From Pirellulales bacterium (GTDB lineage Bacteria > Planctomycetota > Planctomycetia > Pirellulales > JAICIG01), in assembly GCA_035533075.1 (NCBI GenBank), contig DATLUO010000173.1, forward strand, positions 1 to 41,005: 41,005 bases of DNA. Direction: 5' to 3'. Numbering within the stretch: position 1 is the stretch's first letter; every line of letters begins with the position of its first letter. The position numbers and the translations under genes are program-made. The notes beneath the pieces were generated by a model. The model saw only the letters and a list, made by a program, of their open reading frames with translations, had not been told where the DNA came from and searched no databases. Positions 34,166-41,005 of the stretch are shown piece after piece.

Positions 34166-35115
34166 TTGATCATTGCATCGTCGATGGGCACGCCGTCTTG
34201 CCGGTTGCCCAGCCGCCGATGAACACTGGCGTCGATTTCGAAACCGATCTGCCGCACGGATCCGTCGCAGAGCACGACTTGAAAACCATTGGGGTGGGCG
34301 CTGCCGAATTCTTGCACGGGCGTGCCGCCCTGATCGTGCAGCGGCGGGCGGAGGGTCCAGCGGACTGTGTCGTAGTCGTAGCCCGCGTAAAGCCCTTGGT
34401 CGTCGCCGTAGTCGACCGGGCCCAAGGTGACGCACTTTTCGCCCACCAGATAGGTGTGGCTGGTGCCGTCGCGGATTTGCGCCAACTCGACCTCGCTGCG
34501 CAGGTGAACGACACCGGTACACCTCGACGTGTCCGGCCACTGAAAGGAACCGTTCTCGGCGGCAGTGTAGGACGCAGGCCCCGAGGTCGGTACGACCACG
34601 TAGTCCCCCGCGTTCACCGCGTAGTCGCCCTCCGCGATGCCCGGCGGAACGTTAAAGTTTCGCGGCTGGACGTTTGGATCGAACGGGGAGATTTCCAGGG
34701 GCCGGCGCGTGGGGCAGTTGAAGACATCCAGCGGAATGGACAGGATGGCGGTCACCGCCGCCTTTTTTTTCTGCTCGTCGGTGATGCCCGCTCCCATTCG
34801 CCCGAGGTCGTTGCGTTCCAGATACGGGAGGAGATTGAAGGCCCAGCCGCCGGGCTGATCTACTCCGGTTCCACGATCAGGGTCGCCCACCCAGGCAAGG
34901 CCCCAGCCGGTCGAGGGCAGAAATCGTTTGGCCGACTCATGGTTCAGCATTGCCAACCCAAGCTGCTTGACGTGGTTCTGGCACGTGTTCCGCCGCGCCG
35001 ACTCCCGCGACGCCTGCACCGCCGGCAGCAGCAGCGACATCAGCATTCCGATGATCGAGACCACGACGAGCACTTCCACGAGCGTCATCGCCGAACGCCG
35101 ACATGCGCGAATCAT
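34162..35115 (-). CDS. DUF1559 prepilin-like protein
   Basis: 317 aa. The N-terminus (SAMTLVEVLVVVSIIGMLMS, then LLLPAVQASRESARRNTCQNH) is a type IV prepilin/pseudopilin-like signal and the DUF1559 start. The C-terminus has SAHPNGFQVVLCDGSVRQIG, the H-x9-DG motif of the planctomycete family. AAGGAGA lies about seven bases before the ATG. These are abundant surface or secreted proteins of unknown role. An IS ends 46 bases upstream, so its original promoter may be cut off. The next gene starts in its stop codon. Confidence 0.93.
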   Translation of the reverse strand: MIRACRRSAMTLVEVLVVVSIIGMLMSLLLPAVQASRESARRNTCQNHVKQLGLAMLNHESAKRFLPSTGWGLAWVGDPDRGTGVDQPGGWAFNLLPYLERNDLGRMGAGITDEQKKKAAVTAILSIPLDVFNCPTRRPLEISPFDPNVQPRNFNVPPGIAEGDYAVNAGDYVVVPTSGPASYTAAENGSFQWPDTSRCTGVVHLRSEVELAQIRDGTSHTYLVGEKCVTLGPVDYGDDQGLYAGYDYDTVRWTLRPPLHDQGGTPVQEFGSAHPNGFQVVLCDGSVRQIGFEIDASVHRRLGNRQDGVPIDDAMIK

Positions 35116-35160
35116 GTTTTCGTCTCCTTGGCAGGTTTCTCCGGGACAATCAGCAGCGTG

Positions 35161-36833
35161 GGACGTGACCGCCTTCCCGCACTACGCAGCTTGAGCATAT
35201 AGCGCATCCTGTTCATGTTCAATCCGGTGCTCGACGAAGTCGTGCCAGTCGCCGTTGAGGTATAATGCGCGGAGGTGAAGCATGGCTGGCGCACCTTCCA
35301 AGCTCCAACGCATGCCAGTGCATGCCATACGATCCTTGACAACGTGACCGCAGGCACCTTCGGCCACGCCACTGCCGATGGGATACCCGGCGGCCAGATA
35401 CTCGTTGTATCGCATGTGCCGCCGGTTGTTCGTGTAGTAGGTGATGGTCGCCGTGAGGCGTTTGAGTTTTTCGCCCGTCAGGTGATGGGTCGTAATCAGC
35501 TTCCGGAATGAGCGGATGACCGTGCCGACGCGGCCTTCCAAGATCGTCCGCAGGTAGCGTTCGACAAACCGCTTTGCCTCGTCGCTGTTTTCGGGGTGAA
35601 AACATTCGGCCGCTTGCCGAAGCCGCTTCATCACGTGGTAAATGTCCAAGATTCCCACGGCCCGCCTCAGCCAGTCCTCCTGCAGTTCCCAAAATTGTTT
35701 TTCGCCGTCCAGCAAGCAGATCAGTTGTTTGTTCTTGCCTGGGTTGCGCGCGTGACATTCGACAGCCAACTCGGCGAACAGGTAAGTCGGGCCGTGCGTT
35801 AACAGGCCCTTCTTCGAGTCGTCGCCCGGCCGCGTCATTTTCGCCCAGACGTGCTTGTGCTTTGGAGCGGGCCGATCCTTCGCGCGCCGTTTGCGAAGCA
35901 GTTCGTCAAGGATCTCGTCGCTGGTACGGACGAACGGATCGATCGTGTAAATGGCCCCCACGTAGGCCATTTGGTACTTTTGGGCGCCCTCCCCTTTGCT
36001 GCCGCGAGAGGGGACGCGGTGCTGCTCCTTGGGATCTAAAGAACGATCTAAAGAACGCCGCATGGGGACCGATGTGCCATCCGCAGTGACCACCAGAAGC
36101 GGGCCTTCCTCACGTGCCGGCGGCATGGCTTGCGACGCGCGAAAGGAAGCCGCATGCTGCGCCATCTGGCGGCAATGCTCTTCAGCCGTATCGACGGAAA
36201 GCTTCGCGCGAACGCCCAACAGGGCGACCAGCGAATCAACCGAGTCGCGAAACGCATCCTTCACGCACATACGCTCGAGCCAATCCTCCAACACATACGA
36301 AATATCTCCCGCCGGGAGCCCCAACCGGGCGTCGAGCGGAACGTGTTTGATCTCTTGCGCTTCCCGCGTCCCATAGACATAACGCGAAATGTCAATCGGC
36401 CCGTAGATCGACCGATAACAACGCTTGTGCTGGCCCTTAAGACGCAAGAGAGTTTCACCCCCGCGTTCCAGATGCTTCCCTACATTCCCGTCCCCCTGAC
36501 GGGCCACGTGAGCCGTCAGGGCCATCAAGCCCATGTCCATCAATACCGTGAACAATTCACGCTCCACTTCGTGAATCGGCAACTCTTCGTCGAACGCCTG
36601 ATCGACCAACCTCTTCAATTTTGAAACCTGTTCCTCCACCTTGTGCAGGGCGTCTTCCTTTGTGATCATGGCTCGGGTCTCCTGTGCAAAGATTACCAGC
36701 CAAGCCAAGTGCTAGCACAACGGCTCGGCTCTTGACGTAGAATCCTATGCACGAAGGCCACTTTTGTCTGCTAGCACCATTCGTAAGTCCTTTAACACAA
36801 AGCTTTCTAAAACGCGGAAAGGCGGTCACGTCC
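35161..36833. mobile_element. ISKra4-family insertion sequence
   Basis: About 1.67 kb with terminal inverted repeats 35161-35180 (GGACGTGACCGCCTTCCCGC) and 36814-36833, matching 19 of 20 as reverse complements. It holds one transposase gene that nearly reaches the left end. I find no clear target duplication (flanks GCAGCGTG and TAAGCCAC), so exact ends may be off by a few bases or the duplication has decayed. The intact transposase suggests a fairly recent insertion. Confidence 0.85.
35182..36669 (-). CDS. ISKra4-family transposase
   Basis: 495 aa from ATG 36669 with AGGAG ten bases upstream. The frame opens 13 codons earlier without support. DDE-type residues are likely in LLVVTADGTSVPMRR (near 193), LICLLDGEKQFWELQ (near 320) and GYPIGSGVAEGACGHVVKDR (near 433), the last being diagnostic for ISKra4 transposases. 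It appears full-length and uninterrupted. The stop lies two bases from the left inverted repeat. Confidence 0.93.
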   Translation of the reverse strand: MITKEDALHKVEEQVSKLKRLVDQAFDEELPIHEVERELFTVLMDMGLMALTAHVARQGDGNVGKHLERGGETLLRLKGQHKRCYRSIYGPIDISRYVYGTREAQEIKHVPLDARLGLPAGDISYVLEDWLERMCVKDAFRDSVDSLVALLGVRAKLSVDTAEEHCRQMAQHAASFRASQAMPPAREEGPLLVVTADGTSVPMRRSLDRSLDPKEQHRVPSRGSKGEGAQKYQMAYVGAIYTIDPFVRTSDEILDELLRKRRAKDRPAPKHKHVWAKMTRPGDDSKKGLLTHGPTYLFAELAVECHARNPGKNKQLICLLDGEKQFWELQEDWLRRAVGILDIYHVMKRLRQAAECFHPENSDEAKRFVERYLRTILEGRVGTVIRSFRKLITTHHLTGEKLKRLTATITYYTNNRRHMRYNEYLAAGYPIGSGVAEGACGHVVKDRMACTGMRWSLEGAPAMLHLRALYLNGDWHDFVEHRIEHEQDALYAQAA

Positions 36834-36934
36834 TAAGCCACCGTGCCTTACGCAACAACCCCCGCCGGTGCCAGTGGCTTTGGCGCGAGCCCGCAAAGAC
36901 CCCAGAATCATCTTGCCCCGCCACTGGAAAGCCA

Positions 36935-38005
36935 TCAACTGGGAGATCCCCCGACCGGCTTACTCCGCTGCCTCGCGCGGCGAGCGTACAGCCATGCACC
37001 GCATGCTAACGCAACGAGCAGCCAAAAATACGAGCGGTCAAACGGGTACAGGCGCCGCGACCGAGATGGCGGCGCATCAGGAATCCCAAAAGCTGTTAGA
37101 GTGAACTGGCTATCGTCGACATCGCCGCGCACCACCCTCATGAATTCAACCTCTGTAAATCGCGGGTTGGCGTTCTTAGAACCCGACAAGATCGTCTCCG
37201 TGCGTACAGACTTCGGCACAACCGCCCCGTCCTGCAGGCGCTCGCACTTGACTAGGCCTTTTCGGACAAACCTGACCTTGCTCCCGGGGCGAATGTCGAA
37301 TGAGATCTCGTACTCGCGCACCGCGAACTCCAGCGAGGGGTCCAGCACGGCGCGCGCCGCGCGCTTGTTGGGGCTCTCTGGAAATGCGAGGTCGAGCTCG
37401 TAGCAGTCACGCGCTTCACGGGACACGATATGGACCTTGAACCGCGTCTGCGGGTCGTCTAGGCAAGCCGGAATCGAAAGATCAAATATTTGGAGCGCAG
37501 CGTTGACGAATGGGTCGACGTTCACAGCGATGCCCGCATTGACCTGCTCGCGCCGCGCAGCGTCGGTTGATCGGTCGAGTGAGGCAACCTCGTAAGGGCC
37601 GTTTGGGTCCGCGCGCCGTAGGTGAAAGCCGATCGCTGGGGCGCTACTTACGACGAGCGAACGCTCCCTGCCGGCATCAGATGGTGATGCACCGTCTTGG
37701 ACTAGCTGCCGCGATTTCCCTTTTGCGTACATCGCGCCGACTAGTTCCTCGACTTTGCCATCCGTGTCCGTCTTTGAACAACGGAACTCGCAACGGATGT
37801 TTGCGGTCGCCTCGTTCAGCCTCGCAGCATGCTTGCGGTACTCGACAAGAAATCGCGCCGTAGAATCGTCCGCGCCGTCCGAATCGCGCGCACGGACTTG
37901 CGACAGGCCCGCTAGACATGCCAGAAAAAAAACGAGAGCAGCGCATGGGATACTTGACCGCACCAACGGCATCCATGCGCCACCCTTGAACGAGTCCGGA
38001 CTCAT
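36935..38005 (-). CDS. Exported hypothetical protein with C-terminal membrane helix
   Basis: About 356 aa. ATG 38005 has GGAGG at a 6-base distance; ATG 37972 (MPLVRSSIP) would give a shorter n-region. A signal peptide (CAALVFFLACLAGLSQVRA) precedes an extracytoplasmic beta-rich domain, loosely like planctomycete outer-membrane lipoprotein-sorting (LolA-like) proteins: NEATANIRCEFRCSKTD, VGAMYAKGKSRQL, FTEVEFMRVVRGDVDDSQFT. One C-terminal helix (FWLLVALACGAWLYARRA) follows. It lies downstream of the cysteine-rich peptide gene. Function unknown. Confidence 0.7.
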   Translation of the reverse strand: MSPDSFKGGAWMPLVRSSIPCAALVFFLACLAGLSQVRARDSDGADDSTARFLVEYRKHAARLNEATANIRCEFRCSKTDTDGKVEELVGAMYAKGKSRQLVQDGASPSDAGRERSLVVSSAPAIGFHLRRADPNGPYEVASLDRSTDAARREQVNAGIAVNVDPFVNAALQIFDLSIPACLDDPQTRFKVHIVSREARDCYELDLAFPESPNKRAARAVLDPSLEFAVREYEISFDIRPGSKVRFVRKGLVKCERLQDGAVVPKSVRTETILSGSKNANPRFTEVEFMRVVRGDVDDSQFTLTAFGIPDAPPSRSRRLYPFDRSYFWLLVALACGAWLYARRARQRSKPVGGSPS

Positions 38006-38118
38006 CATCCTCCTCCGCCGGTGCGACCGCCACAGTCTCCCAGAGGATTGACCCTCCGCATGGTACGGTTCTCGCACGCTGCTGTGTAGGCTGTCACGGT
38101 GCGATGGGCGCCGAAAGG

Positions 38119-38379
38119 TTAGCATCCGATGCCCCCCGCAATACATCCCGCCGATCCGCCGCTGGTTACACAGCAAAGGTACCCAATGCAGTTCGAGCAG
38201 GAGCCGCCGCCGCTGTAGCAGTTATGGAAGTATTCGGTCTCCACATCACAGCAGTCCAGTGCGCAGTTCTCGGCGGTCTGAGCCAGTGCCTCACGGACAT
38301 GTACGACCGTCGCGCAACTGAACAAGAGCACGAGAACCACGGACGCGCAAAGCGAAAGCCCTTTCGCAAACATTTTCAT
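38119..38379 (-). CDS. Cysteine-rich exported peptide
   Basis: 86 aa. ATG 38379 is preceded by GAGGAG at 6 bases, which decides the start over 38397. A hydrophobic leader (LSLCASVVLVLLFSCATVV) ends in HVREALAQ. The mature part of about 51 residues has ten cysteines, as DCC, LCC and single Cys, and ends in GGSAGCIAGGIGC. The REALA segment before the cysteine-rich core recalls the NVEALA leader peptides of Bacteroidota, also often found beside DUF1573 genes; this likeness is only an inference. It could be a disulfide-rich secreted or surface peptide. Confidence 0.7.
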   Translation of the reverse strand: MKMFAKGLSLCASVVLVLLFSCATVVHVREALAQTAENCALDCCDVETEYFHNCYSGGGSCSNCIGYLCCVTSGGSAGCIAGGIGC

Positions 38380-38459
38380 AACATTCTCCTCATTCATGGT
38401 GATCAGCCCCTTGTGTCCACTCGCTCGTCAGCGCGAGCCTCCGACACGCGCGGCTGGCG

Positions 38460-38984
38460 TCACAACGCTCGAGCCGCGTCGGTCGGATCCGCGAAAAACA
38501 ACAGCGACGCAGTCAGCGCGGCCTCGCCGTCACGGTCAGTCCACACCGTAATCCCCGTCCTCCCGACGCGAAGCGCCTTTTTCTTGATCACAACCGGAAA
38601 GCTAGTCGACTCGCCAGGATCAACAACAAGCGGAAAACCCGTCGCCGCGGCGCACGGGCAGCCGCTCGCGGCGCCGAGTAGCCTCACCGGCTGATCGCTG
38701 CAGTTATACACGCGAAAGGACTGTCGCACTTCCCGTTCCGGAGGCGAGTGAGGGTCGATCGCGACAGCCACCCGTGAGGGCACAAGGATAATTCGGCGCC
38801 CGCCCAGGATCTCGAATGCGGCTTCGCAAGATCCGAAGCGCACCAAGCCCCATGCGGCAACCGCACCCGCTGCAGTAAGCAACAGCCCTAACCATATTAG
38901 CACGGCAGGTCGGCGAACGCGCCAACGTGGGCGACTACTGCATGGTTCGCCTTTCGTTAGTGGATTCGTGATTATGTTGGTCAT
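38460..38984 (-). CDS. DUF1573-like membrane-anchored protein, second copy
   Basis: 174 aa from ATG 38984 (GTG 38993 possible). An N-terminal membrane helix (AVLIWLGLLLTAAGAVAAWG) is followed by an Ig-like DUF1573/ASH-type domain: REVRQSFRVYNCSDQPVRLL, GAASGCPCAAAT with the family's (S/G)CxC, and VDPGESTSFPVVI. It anchors in the membrane and faces outward. It is the paralogue of the gene at 39165. The pair flanks a tiny coupled frame. Function unknown. Confidence 0.75.
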   Translation of the reverse strand: MTNIITNPLTKGEPCSSRPRWRVRRPAVLIWLGLLLTAAGAVAAWGLVRFGSCEAAFEILGGRRIILVPSRVAVAIDPHSPPEREVRQSFRVYNCSDQPVRLLGAASGCPCAAATGFPLVVDPGESTSFPVVIKKKALRVGRTGITVWTDRDGEAALTASLLFFADPTDAARAL

Positions 38985-39066
38985 TAGGCCCACCGATTAA
39001 GCAGTCGTCTATTTGTAAGCGGAGCGTCGCTGCGCTCCTCAAACGCTTCAAGGCATAATTGGAGTC

Positions 39067-39168
39067 TCACCTCTCGCGGCTCCTTTTCGCCCGAGCGGTC
39101 GCCAGCACGGCGGCCGCGCACGCAAACCAGCAACCTAGCGTCCTGAGCGCGTGTTTTGCTCGCCTCAT
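39067..39168 (-). CDS. 33-aa peptide translationally coupled to DUF1573
   Basis: Short frame starting in the stop codon of the DUF1573 gene (ATGA at 39168-39165). The product MRRAKHALRTLGCWFACAAA, then VLATARAKRSRER, has a basic start and an Ala-rich hydrophobic stretch like a signal or leader peptide, with a basic end. The ATGA overlap is the main evidence that it is real. It could be a small membrane peptide or only a translational relay to the next gene. Confidence 0.35.
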   Translation of the reverse strand: MRRAKHALRTLGCWFACAAAVLATARAKRSRER

Positions 39169-39716
39169 CGTACCACCTCCTGCGATCGCGAAATGCGGTC
39201 AACGTTTCGCGAATGCCCTGGTTCCGCAACCACCTGCACCGCGACGCTGCCAACGAACCGTTCCTTTCCGAACGCGTCGAAACATTGAAACTCCGGACAT
39301 AGCCCGCCGACGAATTCAGGGTCGTCGGAAAGGTCGATTCTCGCCGTCGCGTGCATGGTGCCGTGCGGTGCGATTCGCACGTTGGCAAGCTCGACGGTCA
39401 GGCAAGGGCAGCTTGTCGGAACACGCGAAATCTCGATCCACGAATCGCAACCGTTGGTGAATCGTAGCCGCGCTGCCGCACGGCCGCCCGCCACGACGGT
39501 GCCGAGATCGACCGACGCCGAAGCGCCTTCAGCGATGAGATCCCCGACTGGGTACCCAACACCTTGCGCCCGCTCATCGCCGATCGAAGGGCGAGCCAAC
39601 GTCCGCGTTGCTACCACTGGTATAAGGCAGGCAAGCCCAAGGCCGGCGATACCGATGCCGGCCAAACGAATCAGCCAACGTCGCCATTTCATCCAGGGGG
39701 GCCTTGCTTCGTCCAT
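39165..39716 (-). CDS. DUF1573-like membrane-anchored protein, first copy
   Basis: 183 aa from ATG 39716, or 175 aa from ATG 39692. An N-terminal helix (IRLAGIGIAGLGLACLIPVV) precedes a DUF1573 domain: ASVDLGTVVAGGRAAARLRF, RVPTSCPCLTVEL with the SCxC motif, and IAPHGTMHATARIDL. The 39716 start has GAGG at nine bases and overlaps the sigma gene by 28 bases. The 39692 start overlaps the sigma stop in ATGA. Either way translation is linked to the sigma frame. Confidence 0.82.
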   Translation of the reverse strand: MDEARPPWMKWRRWLIRLAGIGIAGLGLACLIPVVATRTLARPSIGDERAQGVGYPVGDLIAEGASASVDLGTVVAGGRAAARLRFTNGCDSWIEISRVPTSCPCLTVELANVRIAPHGTMHATARIDLSDDPEFVGGLCPEFQCFDAFGKERFVGSVAVQVVAEPGHSRNVDRISRSQEVVR

Positions 39717-40585
39717 CGGATTCGACCTCGTTCGTCCACAGTGACCCCGCCGCAGTCTGGCGTCCGGCCGTCCTGCATCGCCTCTATTAACCTATACGGA
39801 ATGGCCTTACACTTCCGCTCCATTTTTTGTCGGATTCGCCAGACCCGGCCCGACCTATTGTTTGTTTGTGTGTGTGTGTGGGGGGGGGGGGGCAAGTCAT
39901 GCCCACCGTTGGTAGCACGTGCTTTGGGAGCGAGCCCGCGGGCTTCCAGTTCGGGACCGAGCTTTTTTCCCCCACGCGAGCGATGCGTGTAGACGGCGGA
40001 GAGGGAGATGCCAAGCTCCTTGGCGAGTTCGGCCGCCGGCGCGATGCCGCCTGGGGAGCGGGCATCCGCCAGCAGAACAGCTCGCTCATGGGACGAAAGA
40101 CGCTCATCCATCGCTTTCAGTATTTCGGGCCGAATGTCCGTAGCGTCCGTGGCAGCGTCTTCGATGGCGACGTCCGCGTGCGGGTCCGGCAGGGCCTCCT
40201 GCCAATCGTCGTTGGCCGCCGTCGCGCGATCGCAGTTTTTGTGCCACGGCGCGCCAAGCTCGTCGAGCGCCAGGTGGTCGGCAATCGTCCAGAGCCAGCC
40301 CTTGAGCGTGCCTTTTCCCGTATCGAACGCCGCGCGGCGCTCCCAGGCATGCTCGATGGCCGAGATGGCGATTTGGTCAGCCGCGTCCTGCGACAGTGAC
40401 GGGCCGTATTTCCGCCATAGCGTTGACGCGAGTTTGGCATGCGCCCACCGCAGGGCCGCGCCCACAAGCCGCACGTTGCCGGCGCGCCATCGCTCGCCTG
40501 TTAGCCGTGCGGCAGCACGGCCATTGCGAGCAACCCTGACGCGCTCCGATGAGGCAGCCCAATGGGCCGAAATAACGCCATCCAT
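39689..40585 (-). CDS. ECF-like RNA polymerase sigma factor with tract-encoded tail
   Basis: 298 aa from ATG 40585, preceded by GGAGG at seven bases; the frame upstream of this is unsupported. Region 2 is DAADQIAISAIEHAWERRAA to GTLKGWLWTIADHLALDELG; region 4 is LSSHERAVLLADA to LAKELGISLSAVYTHRSRGG. The DNA-binding core ends near residue 225. A (TG)7-G13 tract (39867-39892) then encodes PPPPHTHT, and a 67-residue tail runs to the overlap with the DUF1573 gene. The tail keeps G/C-rich third positions, so it looks coding. It could also begin as a separate peptide at MERKCKAIP. A one-base change in the tract would alter the tail. No anti-sigma gene is seen. Confidence 0.82.
   Translation of the reverse strand: MDGVISAHWAASSERVRVARNGRAAARLTGERWRAGNVRLVGAALRWAHAKLASTLWRKYGPSLSQDAADQIAISAIEHAWERRAAFDTGKGTLKGWLWTIADHLALDELGAPWHKNCDRATAANDDWQEALPDPHADVAIEDAATDATDIRPEILKAMDERLSSHERAVLLADARSPGGIAPAAELAKELGISLSAVYTHRSRGGKKLGPELEARGLAPKARATNGGHDLPPPPHTHTQTNNRSGRVWRIRQKMERKCKAIPYRLIEAMQDGRTPDCGGVTVDERGRIRWTKQGPPG
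39867..39892. repeat. (TG)7-G13 simple-sequence tract in the sigma gene
   Basis: Seven TG units run directly into thirteen G. Such tracts slip during replication. Reading the minus strand with C13 gives the 67-aa tail joined to the DUF1573 gene. C12 gives a 34-aa tail ending at 39787. C11 or C14 gives a tail of about 11-12 aa ending at a TAG near 39856. Homopolymers are also prone to sequencing error. Confidence 0.9.
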
Positions 40586-40887
40586 CACGGATCCTCCGCA
40601 TTCAGTCGTGAAGGGCGAAGCACCTGGCCGTCGCAGGCTCGTTGATCGCGCGGCAACGACGTAACAATTCGCTCGTGAAATGGGGCCGTGGATCCACCAC
40701 GCGAACCTCACGGCATGGCCGTCATCCTAATCTTCGCGCCGCGGGTGTCAAGGGTTCCGGCCCGTGCGGCTTGGCCGGAAGGCAGGCAAGTGAGGGGCGC
40801 TCCGGTTCGCAAGTCTCGTGGCGGCCGCGGAATCCCGCCGGGCCGGGACTCCGCGAGAACCACGCGGTCGGTTATCATGCGTTGTGA
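40586..40887. promoter_or_regulatory. Divergent intergenic region with hairpin
   Basis: 302 bases between the sigma gene and the divergent GT39-like gene, so it should contain both promoters. A near-perfect hairpin at 40826-40855 (CGCGGAATCCCG / CGGGACTCCGCG, one mismatch, 6-base loop) stands out, about 33 bases before the plus-strand start. It may be an operator or another dispersed palindrome. No clear promoter boxes seen. Confidence 0.4.
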
Positions 40888-41005
40888 ATGAAGCCGCCTC
40901 GCCGAATATCGGTTGTCTGCCTGCTGGCCGGCCAGGCGCTCGCGCTGCTCACGAGCGCGGCGCTGCACAGTCCGGTCATGGATGAGGCCGCGCACCTGGC
41001 CGCCG
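40888..41005 (+). CDS. GT39-like membrane glycosyltransferase, N-terminal part (cut by window edge)
   Basis: 39 codons from ATG 40888. A hydrophobic helix (ISVVCLLAGQALALLTSAAL) is followed by SPVMDEAAHLAA, the Asp-Glu motif of the first extracytoplasmic loop in planctomycete GT39/PMT-like transferases. The rest lies outside the window. The call rests on this motif and the helix before it, so it is tentative. Confidence 0.55.
   Translation, partial: MKPPRRISVVCLLAGQALALLTSAALHSPVMDEAAHLAA

Noticed and set aside
34166-34540. Upstream extension of the polytopic membrane protein
   Set aside because: It overlaps the confident DUF1559 gene in another frame; the GTG at 34165 with GTGA overlap is the better start.

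Overview
The window looks like a chromosomal piece of a GC-rich planctomycete, probably Pirellulales-like. Family content supports this: a PVC-type heme-binding CxxCH protein, a DUF1553/DUF1501 pair, a DUF1559 prepilin-like protein, DUF1573 proteins, and tetrahydromethanopterin-linked C1 genes (fae, mtdB type). So do the many short dispersed palindromes seen between and inside genes. All identifications are by eye from motifs; no database was searched. Layout, 1-12 kb: a secreted heme/HEAT protein (223-3309); a compact AT-richer three-gene cassette headed by a TIGR04255-family protein (3313-4990, minus); an MMPL/RND exporter; a cyclic-nucleotide-binding protein; an HpcH/HpaI aldolase with a Rieske ferredoxin; DUF4404; a secreted amidohydrolase; and a sulfite-oxidase-fold molybdopterin protein fused to pentapeptide repeats. 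Layout, 12-22 kb: a zinc-ribbon tail-anchored protein; the C1 locus (mtdB-fae on minus, CAP-domain protein and ATP-grasp enzyme on plus, separated by a region rich in hairpins); a small lipoprotein; an alpha/beta hydrolase; der; alanine dehydrogenase; then a degraded area with a coiled-coil protein, a truncated HNH nuclease and a repeat-built frame. Layout, 22-28 kb: a DUF1553/DUF1501 pair, normally adjacent, held 1.25 kb apart by toxin-antitoxin material: a DUF433/DUF5615 pair, and an orphan Phd/YefM antitoxin beside the apparent remains of its toxin. Layout, 28-41 kb (all minus until the last 120 bases): an ECF-like sigma factor leads a run of two DUF1573 proteins, a 33-aa coupled peptide, a cysteine-rich exported peptide and a secreted protein. 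An ISKra4-type element follows, then a tightly coupled operon of a DUF1559 prepilin-like protein and three large polytopic membrane proteins (two GT39-like or of unclear family, one YfhO-like). A divergent GT39-like gene is cut by the window edge. Two themes stand out. First, short palindromic repeats have been absorbed in frame into at least five proteins, in signal peptides, membrane-protein loops and C-terminal tails. Second, the sigma gene carries a (TG)7-G13 tract in its coding region. A one-base slip there would give three different C-terminal tails and would break or make its overlap with the downstream DUF1573 gene, so the locus is a candidate phase-variable switch.
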